From the NCBI GenBank assembly GCA_947561715.1, contig OX387204.1, forward strand, positions 2,485,001-2,549,000: DNA of 64,000 nucleotides. The letters are read 5' to 3'. The notes under the pieces were generated by a model. That model did not search any database, was not told the origin of the DNA, and saw only the letters and a list, made by a program, of their open reading frames with translations. Position 1 is the first letter of the stretch. Each line of letters starts with the position of its first letter. This DNA comes from Ascidia mentula. Taxonomy: Eukaryota; Chordata; Ascidiacea; Phlebobranchia; Ascidiidae. The translations under genes were made by a program, and so were the position numbers. Positions 46,333 through 61,300 of this stretch are shown piece by piece.

Positions 46333-49300
46333 TTATTTCAGGGTCTTGCTGCTTTTTGCTTCCAGGGGTCTCATGTGGAGGTTGTGTTCCTTCTCGCGTT
46401 CCTTCTTCATTATTTGGAGGGCTTTGGTTTTTTCCTGGTCGATCATAATGTACTGGACTGCCTCGCCCGTCTTGCTCGCTCTGCTGGTAAAAAGGGAATG
46501 TGGTTAATGTTGGGGTAAATCAACTATAACTTGCTTTTCAGTTTAATGTTAATCAAGCCGAGGGATTTTAGCAGGCGAGAGCATTCAAGCGGCGCGACTG
46601 GTACCACATGAGCGTAACTAAATTTCGCAAACACAAAAATTTGCTACTCAGCGATACTGGGGACCTAACCGCATGACGAACAGGAACGCGAAGCTCCCAC
46701 AAACAGGCTTAATTGTGTTACACCCCCGCAATACGAGCTATCTGGCTGGTAATACCCGTACACGACTTCTGTACAGGTAAACTAATGATGTCATGGTTGT
46801 TTTAAGTTGCGAGTTCTTTTTTACCAACCTTTCATTGGCCGACGGAGGAGTTTCGTATCGGGGGGTTCCCTCACTGAAACCAGTCAGTTCCACGTATTTC
46901 AGTTCCTTCTCGGGTTGGTTGCCGGGGGCTGGAGGAACTGCGAAGTGCGGAGTGTCGAAATCGTTCGACTGCTGTGGACAAAACGAAACTGACGTAATGA
47001 ACGTTGGGCCGGGTTGAATTATTGCGTTTCGTATGAGTAATGTTTCTATCCAGCAGCTTCGGACATGAATGAGAATAAAAAAAAACAAGTTTCATCGCCG
47101 AACAAAAATCAACTCGGACCCCATTCAAAATGCGAATATTCAAAATACTACAATTTTCTTGCATTCCCTAAACAACCTAAATACTTACAAAAGCTGATTT
47201 CGGTGGCCTGGCAGGAGGGTAGTCTCTGGGCGTTCGCGCCGAGTGGACGAAGTCATCTCTAACCCCACCACTACTCCCACCGCTCTGCATGTTGAAAGGC
47301 TTGGGGGGGCGCCCGGGTACTCCCCCACCACTCCCTTTGTGCTGCCTTCCCAGGCCCCGTTCAGAGCCGTAACCCATTCCGTACCGACCGCTATTTATAG
47401 CCGTCGACGGCGGAGTCCGTGGTGACAAACTGGACTGACTGGGGTTCTTGGGGGGCCTTTCAGGGGGGTACAAGCGGTCCGGATGTCCTTGGGGGGGCAT
47501 AGTGCCGAAACCCCCGGTGCGCATGACAGCCGGGCTTGGAGGCAGAGCGTGCACGAGAATCGTGTGTGGGGGTGAGACTGGACCGGAATCGGAAAGATGG
47601 GAACTATTGTGGCTTGATACGTCACTTCCGCCCAAGATTGAATCGTCTCCGCTGGTTCGAAGGGGGTACGACCTTGGGAAAAAAATGTTGCCAATTTAGA
47701 TTCGGATAGATTTTTACACACACGTTATCGCCTTGTTCTAAAACGCGTTTAGTCTCTCAATGCACTTATTTTCCTATTTGCTGGATTTCGCAGTAAAATT
47801 CTGACCCAGCCAGCATGAAAGCGTATGCATACAAAAAGTGAAATTTAACCTTCTTGAGGAATAGGTAAGGTTCGAATACGTTAAGTTTATGATCTTCTAA
47901 ACTTCCCAGTCAACAAATAATTTCCATGCGAAAACGAAAGTAGTGAAATGAACATCAGCCTTCGAACGACCAGAGTTAATGATTAAAGTGGATTTAATTG
48001 GATCAAGTCAACATTATGTCCGTATGTGAAACTTATCAACAGTCCGTAACCCAAATGCAAAGCATTGGGTATTTTTCCGTTACACAAGGCTTGTTTACGC
48101 GTCCAGCGTTCTAACCAGCAGCATTCCCAGAATCCCATCCACGGGAACATCCGCCGCTAACCCAACCACTACTAATTCGCAGCAAAATTTCTGCGTTTGG
48201 CGTAGGATTTTCGTCACAAATCACGTTGTTTATCCGGGGAGAGGGCCGAGATTGGCGCAACATCACTCGCAGGCAACACCTGCCCAACGTTTTCCGCCCA
48301 ATCTTTACCTCGCTATTAACACTAATTGGTCACACGGCGCTCGCGCCAAATTTTCACCGATCGCTACCGGTATTGTGACGTCACAAATATTCATTTCGGG
48401 TGAGGGAGAAACCGAAAAAAACAACGCTTTTGACCCACAGAAACTCCCGTGGGCCAAATCTGACCCGATTGGGTTAAGAAAACTGTACATGCTGCAGTGT
48501 AATGTTATTCAAGTGCACGTATTTTGATTTAGGGTTACAACTTTTAAACATAATTATTGTATAAGCAATAGATCCAATGATGTTTTTTATAATGAGCTGT
48601 AGACAGGTGGCTGTATAGTCAAGTCTCGCTTGGCTATTCAGCGGACAAGATCGTTGTTAGTTACACCACAGCCGCACCAATGAGACCTATTAGGTCAAAA
48701 CAGTGGCCCTGTCTGCAGCTCACTACAAAAATCAATATTGTAAACAGGTTAGTTTACAAACAGTGGTGCAAACACTCTTTGTCCACTTTCATGCACCCGC
48801 CTTGGAAACTTTTGAAGAATTTCTGTCTCGGCAGTCGGAAAGTTCCCCCGCCTCAAATATATATTAACATTGTTCACTCGTGGGATAGAGTTACGAAGTA
48901 CCGATCGTGACGTAACAGGTTAGTCGGGTCTGCGGTGACGTCATTACTGCACCGACTTTTCGGGAGAAAGATATTTGGCCTCCCCAAGACGTATCGACTC
49001 GCCGCGTTACGAACGAACATGGAGGTTACTTTCAACGTTAGATTCATCAATAATTAATCGACTCCCGCTATGACGCAATAATGACGTTATAGAAAGCGTA
49101 CTTCCAACGCCAAGCGCCCTGCTTTGACGCAATTGATAACGAGAGGGACGTTGACGCTAAGAAAGATCACCATAAATGCCTTAATTAGAAGTTGATTGAC
49201 GGCGCACACGCAGTTGTAGTAATTAAACATGTATTTGATTGTCCGTGGTTAGTATTTAGCTAACGATACGTGGTTTCTGGTTATAATATACACAAATGCC

Positions 49301-52300
49301 GTATATTTGCCTTCGTTAATACAAATTAAGTCGATTGGAAAACTGCCACAAACACAAGTTCTTATCAATCCAATGTACTTTATAGAAGTTAAGATTTCAC
49401 TGGGAATGTGAATTTATCATGACTTCAATGAAGAAAATACAAAAAAACAAAACCTTCAGTTGATCTTACCCGTAACAAGCACATAGCAACGTCATTAAGT
49501 TATTTGAAGACATCATAGGCCATTAAATTTTTTTGCACCTATTCATATTACAATTGGGGAGCGTGAAATCAGTCGTGGCTTTATTTTCATATACATTACT
49601 TCGTGGTTGTATAACCGCGTGTTACCGGCAAAGACTACTTTGTATGAAAATATTGGGGTTGGCGGAACAATTGAGCAAAGAAATTTGTTAAATTCGTGCT
49701 CACAGGTTGTTTACACCCACATAAACGGGCGCCAAACCCACAAAATGCCACCGTAAGGCCAATTTGCGGCACCGGCCCAGCGCCCCGTACATACAACACA
49801 ATGGTGAATAGACAGCGGTATTGTATTGCAAACCGCGATATCCCTCAAAACAGATCATCCCGATACAGATAACACTAACCTGTTATCCCCTGTACCGCCA
49901 TCCGATCCCAGGCTGCACCGTCCGGGTTTCAGGTCACGCTTCACAGGCGGCGGTTTCTGATTGGCTGCCATGTCTGTGGGGCTCCAAGTGCCGAACGGTC
50001 CGTGTACCACATGACTGGTTGCCCCAACCATACTCGTGTACAGGGAAGTATCATCTATTCCTACAGGAGATCGGTTGCTTGAGTTTGATTGTACAGTTTA
50101 TCTGCTATTGGGGGTGTACATGTACATACAGTAAATTACAATAGAGCCGACAGTCTGTTTAGGCGTAGTTGGTTAATTTGCATATAGAAAACTGGCAGAT
50201 ATAGAGGATTTGCATGCAAAAACATTACCACGAGATATTCCACTATTCGCCAACACAACAGCTAAACCTAAAACACAACCTATTGGGACGTTTAAGTTAT
50301 AACTCAAACCTTGCGAATTATTAAAACAGTTCTGTTGTCTTTAGCTTTATTCTGAAAAAATAGGTCATAAACCGAAGCAAAATGTTACTTACTCCCTAGG
50401 ATCGCCTCGTTCTGGTTCATCATGTGTTCGTAACTCTGGTGTTTCGAATCTTCAATCTCCGCCAACCGCCGTTGACCAAGCACGTGGTTTTCCACGCTCG
50501 AAAGTGACCTCGGGGTGTCGTACACGCTGGTCGGGTCGTTTATTTCAGGCAGCTTGCTCGCTTCTGGTGTGTGGGCTTGACTGCGAGACCTCGGGATGTC
50601 GTACAATGCCGATGACGGGGAGCGACTTCGGGATGAATCTGAGTGTAAAGGAGTTTGTGGGTTTAGTTAAGAAACTCTGTGTGACATCAGTGGTGCTGGA
50701 GATAAATTAAGGATTTCGTGTTCTCATAGCAAGCATCACCCGATGAATAATAAAAGTAGAGTACATTAGAAACTTATGTCGATTTAACGAATTGATTTGC
50801 GGAAAAAAAACTGACTTGACTGTAAGTGTGGAAAAGTTTTCCTGTTCCAGGAGTCCGATTGCCCGTGTAAATGATTGTATAGTTGGGATCAAACAGCACA
50901 AATTGTTCGAGGTTAAAAGTAAATATGGGTAGGAATAAAAGTTTGATCCCAACACAGGGAGCTTGATTGGTAACATTTTTTTTAACTATGGGTACTAAAA
51001 CACGAAACGTGGCCTTCGTCTGCCTTTAATCCAACCCTGTAGGAATTTGCAGAGTTTTGGTTGTGGAACAACTGACGTTAAAGTGCCACAGCTCAAATAT
51101 TTTGTTCAAGTTCATTATATGGAAGTAAACGTCCCTGGCCAGTTCACAAAGGTCAAAACAAACGTAAATTTATAATTCCTGAACAACCGTCTGAAATTAC
51201 TCTTTAGCCACAACGCACATGTCATTTTCTTAAAATTAACCACAAAACAGCAACGTTTACGCGCCACAGCCCATAGGTGACGGTTGAATTTATGACAGCA
51301 CAAACTTCATTATTTTTACTTCCTTGTCGTTTTTGGCCCATCTACTGCCAACCACGACAACGGAGGACAATTAACCTTCCGAGAAGTGACCTTCAGATGC
51401 CCTCCCCTCAGTTTATAACAATAGCAGAAAACGTATGAGCCAAAATGACACAACAACAAACCTGTTGTGGCGCTGCTTCCTGAACTACAGCTGCTATTCA
51501 CCGACCTCGAACCGTTCTCCTGTGGGCTCGGACTAAGTTTCGGTGAATGCGATGACGTAGCAGCAGGAGACTGAACGTAAGTAAGGTGTTGGGGTGTTAT
51601 TGCATGTACATCATGTTGTACCAAAATTTGCATGCATGTTTTTTTACTATGTTAATTGCATATCCTCGGTGTGAACTCTGCCACCTTTTGCGGCAAGACA
51701 AATGAAATACCAAGGGCTGTTGTCCTCATTTTAGGGAGATATACGAATTTTCTTTGGGCGTATGTTGTATGGTTAAAGGTTACGTTTAACGGTGATCCAA
51801 CATTCGTCATTATTAAAACTTACATCGCGGGCAGAATTTAATCGATTAACGAATTTTTAAACGAAATGAATCACAAATTTGTCTATTATTAAGACAAATA
51901 AACTGTCAAACCGTTTGTGGCAATTCGTAAAAAACGATGTTTACAAGACAGAACTCGCAGACAATATCAAGTCCAAGAACTTACTTTGGCCAAGTGCGAG
52001 AGTTCCGCGGTTGACGAAATGGGAACAGTTTTAACAATGGTCGAATGGAAAGGGGAGGCTCCTTCCATAGATGCCACGTTCATTCCTGACTCCCGGGGCG
52101 ACTCATTGAAAATTGTTATGACTTCAGTATGCTGAGGGGAGTCAGGTATGTCTGTTGATATAACCGCAGTGTGTACGGGGGACACGGGGGGGTCGCCGCT
52201 TCTATCCGTGGACGTCGACGATACACGATGATCGTTTTCGCGATACGACCAATCGTGCATACTCTGTTTAACAGTCGCTTCGGATTTCGGGGGCCGGGGA

Positions 52301-55300
52301 GGCGGCGCGCCGGATTTTACTCGGATATCCCCGGCGCCGTTTGCGAATAAAGTCGGGCTCGAGTACAATCCCATATCAACCATTGGCTGATTGCTCGGGA
52401 TGTTGTAGATAGGGTTTGCACCGCCCCTGTGATCTATGGAGCGTCTCCGCATATGCGTCGGAGTGCTGTGGTCGCTCGTCTTGGCCGCCAGCTCGTTTGC
52501 AACAGTCTCAAGTTGGCCGACACTGGAACTCCGTCGCATCTTCGGGAATCCAGCGTTTCCGTTCACGGCGAAGTTGTTGAATCTTTGCGGCGACGAAAGG
52601 TGTTGCGGAGGGGACAGAGCGGTCGCGGACGAGTACAGAGAGTTTTTCGAGTTGTAAAGACCAGCGTGGTTTCGTGGACTCGAGTAGTGGGCGAAGTTGG
52701 GGTATTGGGGCGACATATTCCTGGGTATATCGTAAATTTGACGTGGAGACGAGTATGTGGATGAGTCGTTGTACGGGGTTGTGGCGAAAACCGACGACGT
52801 CGAATGCTGTTAATGTAAGGTTTGAATAAATATTGGCGTGGAAACCTACATAGTGAGCAATAAAAACATTGTGGCAATCTGGACAATAATTCGAGAGAGA
52901 CAATTACATATTTTCAGGATACAAAAGAGAACATATGATGCATTGCGTGTCAGATTAAAAACTTACTGAAGTGATCTTACATTGCGGCACGAAAGCATTG
53001 CATTATGAGGCGCCGATGGAGATCATGATGAAATTGGGCATTTTATTCAATTTAATAATTTTTTTCATTAAGTTTGTGTGGTTTGGTTTTCACCGGCAAC
53101 CTGTACTTAAAGCAATTCCGCAAGCCGGATGCAACATGCTAGAGAAAAGTTTGCGAAACCTCAATAGTGTGTTTTGCTGACAAATTTACGGCATCTTGGA
53201 TCTAAATATCGACGCTAATAAATACAATGGAACGGAGAGACAAAACGTGAACAATGTGGAATTGCGAGGCGCCGAAGATGTGGGTCAAACTGGAGTGACT
53301 GGGAAACCAGGTTCCCACAAAGTGAGTCAGTTTGGGCGAAAAATTCAAGTTATTCGCACTTTCTCCCGCGTGTGGTCGAACGGTTGTGGCGGGACTACAG
53401 ACAGGGTTGCATAATATGCACATGCGCGTGTCAGGTGGTTTTATTTTTGGCAATTTAGGGGTTTCTGTGGTGATTACTCCGCTGTAGGTCTGAGCGGAAT
53501 TGCAGTCCGTTTGTAAACATGAATACTATGCCCTGCCCACGCAAAACCGCTTCAACATCCTCAACAAACGTATTGTCTCACTTACAACGACTTACAACTT
53601 GATTGAAAGCATAAGATTGGCGACAAAAGTTGTAGATGGCCAAACTCAACACATAATATTCACGCATCATAGTGACCTTTTACTCCATAGAATAAGTACG
53701 TCACTCACCTGTGACGAGGAGGTGCGGTTTGTTGGCGAAAGAAAGGGTTTTCCCGCAACCGGGTATCTCTGGCTCCCCGGGTAGTTCCCCACTCCAACTT
53801 CTGAATGGCGGAAGGTCAAGCAGGGCGTTAAAAGTGCATAGTGTCAATTTACCCGATGGCACATGATAAAGTATACGTGATTTTTCATGATGCAAAATAT
53901 AAAGTAGACTTTTGTAAAAACGCTATAAAACCAGTAGCACAGGCAGCAGATTCCTGAAGATTTTTTTTAATATTTTACTTTAATTGTGAGTTGCCTTACC
54001 GAAAACGCTGGTACGAAACTGTGTTGCGATAAGAAAACGTGCATTACGCTAATAACCCGCAAACCCCATAGAACGATACAATGCTTTTAAAGTTTCACGC
54101 AACGTGAATGTCAGTTTCGCAAGCGAAACGACATGGTCGTGTGCGAACAAGCCCAAGAAAAGCCAACAGCTCAGCAAGTTTCGTTGTCTCTAGGTTATGA
54201 CATCGTGAAATGACTTACCCGATGAAGCGTCGGCCGTGTTTATATATTCCGTGCCCGAACTTGCAGTCGCGGACAGGTTTCTTGCGGCCGATAGGAAACT
54301 CCCACTCCTGTACGCGCCTTCTGCACAACAATGTAAAAGGTTAAGTCTTTCCCAGTATCGGATAGGTTACGTGGGCCGGAGCATGCAAACAACTAAACTT
54401 GTAGATTTTTTAGTTAATGCCAACATGCCAATATGCCACTAATAGCATCCGTTCATTTAAAAGATGACCTGCTTTTTTGCGATTATTTATACCACATACA
54501 AAATAGCCATTAGTGACTGACATCGGACATTTTCACCTCTGTGGCACATAGAACATTGTAACAGGTCCCAGAAACCCCAGAAAAAAGGGTTTAACCAAAC
54601 CGACGCGATTTAGGCACAAGCGTACCGCAGGCGCCCCGGCAAATCAACGTGAATATTGGAAGCACATCACGACGGCGCGAGTAGTTCGTTTTGATTGCCC
54701 AAGGCATTGCAGTCGTCAAATTCCGCAATCCTTCGCAGACGAGTTTTTATTTTCACACAAAACAAACTGCACTTTGCCAACCCTTCCAGTCGCAAGCCTT
54801 GGGACTGCATTGGTGCTCGAACACTCGCTCTTAAATCCACCAGGTTTGTTTATTGTGGTCACCGTGTTGTCCAACCGCGTTATACCTTATATAGATCCAC
54901 CATTACTGCGTAGGTTTACCAAACGTGTTACAAATGTAGATTTTGCCCTCGGGCGTTCGACAGCGCAGGCCTGGATTTCAGACTACCATCGGTGGCGATA
55001 GTTAATTTTAAACGCTGGACTGTCGGGCGGGCGTCGCGCTGGCAACCGAGTAATTGGAACTGCGCGGTGTAAACAACACGTACATCGGATGGCGTCCCGA
55101 ACCCCCAGAGCCGAGTTAACAACGTCAGCAGAACGTCCGCTTACCAGGTAGGGGATTTCCCATCTCGTCGACCCTGTATTCCTGTTGTAGATTAAGAGGA
55201 ACCCGGTTGATTTCGCTATCGTCAATCGGTGATAAACCGTAGCTCGCCTGAGAAAGAAAATACAAACGCCCTTTGGGGTTTCGGAGGTTCTGCTGCCATG

Positions 55301-58300
55301 ATGGCAATAAGCGTGCACACAAAATTTTTCTGTAAAACTCGATATTTGTCTTTTTCCACAAACAATCACAGGATGACAGTGACAGAAAACATGTCAAAAT
55401 AAAACGAAACAGTTATTAACAGCCGTTTATCTGCATTTTTTTGTAGCATAAAAGTTGCACAGGGCAAGAAATACAACAACAAAAAATGAAATCCATCCTG
55501 ATTACCACACACATGTCCATATAGCTTGAACCATAGTTAGGCACAATGTTTGTAACATAAATTTACCGGCACTGAACGCTTCCTTGCTTCTCTCACATCG
55601 TCCACATCATCATCCATATCATCGGGAGGGTAGGTGTATCCCATCTCATCAACACGACTGATTGCAGGTCGATTATTTGCTGCTGACGAAATAAACTGTG
55701 TTAATTGTTTAAAAAATGAGTAGAAAATGTAGGATTGCCAGTGAAAGCAACAAACAGAGCTGTTAAAATTATCATTAAACTACTGTTTGTGATAAAGTTT
55801 ACAAACATGTCATTAATTAATAAATTTGTTTACTTTAACACAAACATTTCATTTCATAAACAATAGTTATACTTGCCATGTCATGTTGCAAATAAGAATA
55901 ATATTACGCACTCAATCATTTCAATCAACCTGACATAATTACAAAAACTATGCCAGGCCAGCTGCTGGACACCGTAATTAAACTACAAAATATGGATTAT
56001 CACCTTTACTAGGTGGAAGTGGGGGTGGCAGGTCAGGCATGCTGTCCAATCTCTGCTTTTTCATATTGGTAGAAATATATCGCAAGTGTGCGGCATGAGA
56101 GGTAGCTGGCTGATCCGTCATTACGTCGCTATCACTAATTGCGCCATCATGAGTGAAGACACTGTCGGTGGAGGTCCTTCTCTCGTTAAACTGCAAACAG
56201 TTCAAAACCGTTACCACGGGGACAGACTACATGCGATAAACAAAACAAACAGATGTATGTTTTATTAAGAATTGCATAAAGTTCAGTAGAGCAGACCTTG
56301 ATGTGTGCATAAAAGTTTATGTTGCTTTTTGTTCATACTGAATGACTGCAACAACATTCAACATTGAATTTTGACAACAACCAATACAATTTCTGATAAT
56401 AGTTCGGCAAATGGCATTCATTCTGCCTTATGGTTAAATTTAAAACCCATCCAGTTTTCAAATTGAGTTGAAGCACATTTAATACTTGTGTTACAGATAC
56501 ATGCTTTGTTTATATTGATGCGTGTGTGACTACACTTACACATTATGCAACACACACACAAATCTCACAACTTACTCCTCGGGTAAATCTTAGAGCACCA
56601 TTGACACAAAAGTGCTTTGCATTAAATTCAGGAATAACACTTAAAATGGAACTGAACAATATTTGTAGAAATATAACGATTGTATCTAGTTTTTGCATTA
56701 CCCCGATAAAAAAATTATATAACCAACAAAAAAATTATATCATTAAAAAAATAAACCAACTCACCAATTTTTTAATTCTTTTCCAACCCATTTTGCAACG
56801 CATCTTATTTTAGTATCACAACAACTTAGTAACTACCCAAACAACAAGGCGCTAATTATATCAAGTACTTGTTTCACCCCAGTGCACATGTTTACACTAA
56901 CTCGCCTTACTTCTGTCTGAAGTCAATAGTTTAGGACACCGCGTTTAAAAACGGTGCCTCAGTACCAGGTAACACGGTCACCCCTTTGACTAATCACGCC
57001 ACAGATTTTAATAGCTCCATTGTATCACGAGCATAGAATGAACGCAATGAGTGAGTCACTATTCTGCAGATGTGCATGCAAGCCACACTGCAAACATCAC
57101 CCTTGGGGACTTGGGCAAAGTTTTATATCAAGTCACAAGTGTGGATCTCGCTTTGTACATTAGTCAGTGGTAAACAATCCACATACATACCTTGGCAACA
57201 AGGAGTGATGGGTCGTCGGGTGCGTTCTCCGAAACAGGAGCTGTGTTACAATCAGCCAGCAAGACATATTCCGAACTGCTGACCTAAAGTTAACGACAGA
57301 GATTTAGTAAATTTTTTTTAGTTAGATTTTCACATAGTGCAAAAAATACACAAAAGCTTTTTAATGTTCCGATCCAATGTTTACATTAACAGGAAAATGT
57401 TAGAAAGTTGAAAACAACATGCAAAGCACTATTCTGTGCCTACACATTTTGCATCTACGATATTCTGCCTTCTAGTACACGTATATGCACAGCATACTAT
57501 TCTTTCACAATGTAAACACCCACATGACTCACAAGCTTGACTTTTTATATGTACTACAAGTTTTGGTATGTACCCAAAACTTTAAACAACAGCTTTATGC
57601 AACATTACATTTGTTCCTAGTGTAACAAGATGTTATGTGGTTTAACCATTGCCATTACTTAAACTTTACAGACAAAACATAATTATTTCCCCAACACAAA
57701 TCATCCTATCTTAAAACACAGTGGTAAACCGTCAACTTTAAATACAAAATTGTTTTTAGTTTAATCACACCGAGAGAATTTATCATGTGCATAACTCATA
57801 TTACGCCCACCTGTAGTGAAGGATCTACAGCAAAACTGTATCCATTTTTTTCACCACCTGTCAGCTTCCGAGCTTGATCTGGGGTACCTGCACAGAGCAA
57901 ACAAAACAATTTCAACCAATCATGCCAGAAAAGGAAATAGAAGGTGACTTACCCACAGCAGAAACCCTTCCAGAAGCAGTGGACGACGTGCTGGTACTAC
58001 CGTCAACAAGGTTTTTATCGTGTTCCTGTATGTTACCGTTAGCGTCCATGGGTTCTTGGGGAATTGGAACAGAACGTCTTGTGATGGTGTTTTGGGGTCG
58101 AGGCAAGGGAATAGGCACTTCTGAACCAACTGGAGTTCTGCAAACAAAATGATTGTTAAATTTAATAAAACAAGAACCAATTTTACTCAGATGAAACGAA
58201 CGCTTGGATTTCATACAATTAGGATTTTATACTGAAACAAAAGAGCCATAATAATCATTGAGTTCTAAAAAGACTTCTTCAAAGAATACAACTTCATTGA

Positions 58301-61300
58301 AGCATAAAAATTGAGCACTGGAATTATCCACATAGTAATTGTTTGGAATAATGGAATGTGTGGGCCACAATTGTGAGTCACATGGAGCGTGAAAACTGAA
58401 GCACTGGAATTTTCGTCGCACTGACACACAATAGAAGTAAGTTATGAAACACAGTCCCACATAAAGACTCATTCCATCCTGTACTATGTTTTACATACCC
58501 TCCCTCATTGTTGATCAAAGAGTCATTCATGCCTGGAGAAAAATTGCGACCGGGAATTGGCTGAACAGCTCTGAATGTTTGCTGCTGAGAGCCGAGGTCT
58601 GTTTGATTCTCCGGTGAATCTAATGTAAAATGTGATTCAATAAAACAATACTCTAACTTGCAATTGTAGCAGCACATTTACAAAACAATGATCAAAAACA
58701 TCCACATCATTAGGAGTTTCTAATTTTCAAAATGTTGGAATGCATTAAAAAATAATAAAAAAAATCTTTTGTGTATACCATGGTTAAAACCGCACAAGTC
58801 ACACAGGTACCGAACCCACGAAGCCATTTCAAGGCTTGTGTCAGCTACTAAGTAGTATGTTCTTGATTTTGTAACTATGTCAAAAACATACTGCTGCGCT
58901 GGATCTTTCTTCTCATACTTAATTGGAACATTGGCATCAATCTGTAAACAGTGATAGGTAAAGACAATTAGATTGCTTTCACATCTGGCAAATTTGTCAT
59001 GATTTCCAGGTTCCTGACCTGAGGCCGTCACCGAAAATTGCTTTACAATGCGATTGGCAAGGATAACAGTTCTATAAATAGACAGCCCAGTGCCTTATAG
59101 GTTAAATGCCAACAGCAGAAGGATCCTAATTTGCTCATGCCGCCATTAGGAAGTTGCAAAACAAACAGCTGCACAGAAAACATGTGCGGCGACGCCGTCA
59201 AGCTCATTACATGACACTCAAATCAAGATTAATCTCTTCGATAGGAAAAAGTGTCTGGCTTGCACATATCATTATAACAGGTTCTGGTGAACTCCATAGA
59301 TTCACAGACTGTGGTCAAAATAGATTGAAACCAATGATTACATGAAGCCGTTTGCAACAATACATCTAGCTTGGACAATAGGTGACACTAATATTTTAAG
59401 TGCTAATTATTCCAAAAAGGTACAAAAATCACATTAGATTGTATGGTTCAGCAATTGCTATGGTATTAAACAAACCATTTATGTGAAAATCAAAGTTACA
59501 AATTACCTGAGAACATTCATTAAGACTTATTGCTCGAATAGGCTTCTTAGATCCCTGATGACGAAAATACTCCAAAACATTTGGGTCTCCAGACAATCGC
59601 CCTGATCTTAAAACAAACCAGCGCTTTTTCCAAGCCTGTCAAAAAAACATCATGGTTTTATTATAAATTGTCTCCACATCATTGCATAATAATGACACAT
59701 ATACTGCAAGGAGAATAAGCCACTGCACCAACTGATGTAATTTACTCAAAATAAAACTGCCAGTAATGACATCACAACTCCCAGTAAACAACATCATACT
59801 CAAAGTATGTCAACAACTGAACTCAAAGAATGTCAACAACCAAACAATCCCTGCCAAGGCAAAACTATGTGCGGGTTGGCCACAAGGGATATCTCGCAGC
59901 TGTTATGCATGTTACGGCAAAAACTACAAGCGTTACTGAGTGTAAACTGATATTGGGCGGGCAGGTTACAAGCGGGCTGGGTAAGCGTTGTTGGGCGGCT
60001 GGCTGCCAATATTTTTGCCCAAGCCACGTTGCTGTTAAGTACTTTTCATACAGCAAAACAACGGTAACAGACTACGTGGAACAGTGCCTTTGTAACTGAT
60101 TAACAGCAACAGGCTAGTTTGTTTACCAAACCGCCAAATATGCGTTGGGGCGCGACGGACTTGAGCGAAAAGCGTCACTTGACCGTCTTGAATTTGAGCT
60201 AATAGCCATACCTAGATAATAATTAGGTTGCTAACATATTGCACTCCTATGCCGCCTTGATCGATGGTTTCTGGCGATTTGGAAAGTGTCGATACAAACT
60301 AAACTGTAACAACCACAACGCAGTCACAAAACAAGACAATTCTTACAAATATTTTACTTTTAACCTTCAGACCGTCGCATTCAACCTGACAAAAAATTAA
60401 GAAGTTCACACAAACAGCGACACAAATTTACAAATTCTGACGCCATCATATCCGCAGGCGCTACAAATGTTCCACTCTACAAAACACGCTAGTGATATAC
60501 TATAGGTAAATCGCATCCCACAGCTCGCATCCCACTCAAAATCCACAGGACGAGTCACGCACTCCAAAACGTCATTCTGCTAAAAAATGACTGTCTTTTG
60601 AGTAAGAAGATTTGCGCAACTAGGTCGCAACGTCCGAACCCAGCTATAGGCGTGGGCGCAAGCAATCATAACCAGTTAGTTCTCAACGCCTGGCTTAAGC
60701 AGGCAGCCAAGCGAGTACAAAGAAGCGCCCTCCACCCCTTTTGTTTCCGCGTCCGAAATGCTCGTAGCCTGACGGGGATTTCCCGGGTGACTAACAAAAG
60801 GGAATAGGTGCCAGATGACGTAATGCAAGTGCTTGTGCGGAAAGGAAGAGTGAAAACAAGGCGAGGATACGAGGAACACGTGGTCAGCGGAGGCAAGTTG
60901 TCGATGAACGATGTCGTGGTAAGTATGGTGTCAATTTGATGATGGGTGATGCCACAAGCGAAACGGGGTCCCTGACATCATCCCAAACAGCCATTGTGAG
61001 CGGCTTTCATATCGTTTAGGGTAGTTGTGATTGAATAGGATGAAAATATTACTTTCTGTACACATATATACAACATAGAAGATGATTTTGCACATGCCAA
61101 TTGTTTGGCATTTGTAATTGCAAAACAATTAAGTAGAGCCGAGACCGAAACAAACACAATAACTACAAACACGAACAGCCATGACAAAACCCAGGGTAAA
61201 ACAATAATCAAAAACTCACCATAATGGAAAATCAACGGCATAATACAAGCAATGTACCACGGTTAATGTATATGAGCAATGTACGCCGAAATGCCCCGTA

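Noticed and set aside
46793-47017. Plus-strand frames opposite GAB exon 18
   Set aside because: Antisense shadow of the exon carrying KYVELT.
51917-52764. Plus-strand frames opposite GAB exon 13
   Set aside because: They are antisense shadows of an 822-nt G+C-rich coding exon whose minus-strand frame has clear GAB motifs.
60830-60925. Possible plus-strand first exon with gtaagt donor inside GAB intron 1
   Set aside because: Only a few codons precede the donor and no matching downstream plus-strand exon was found.
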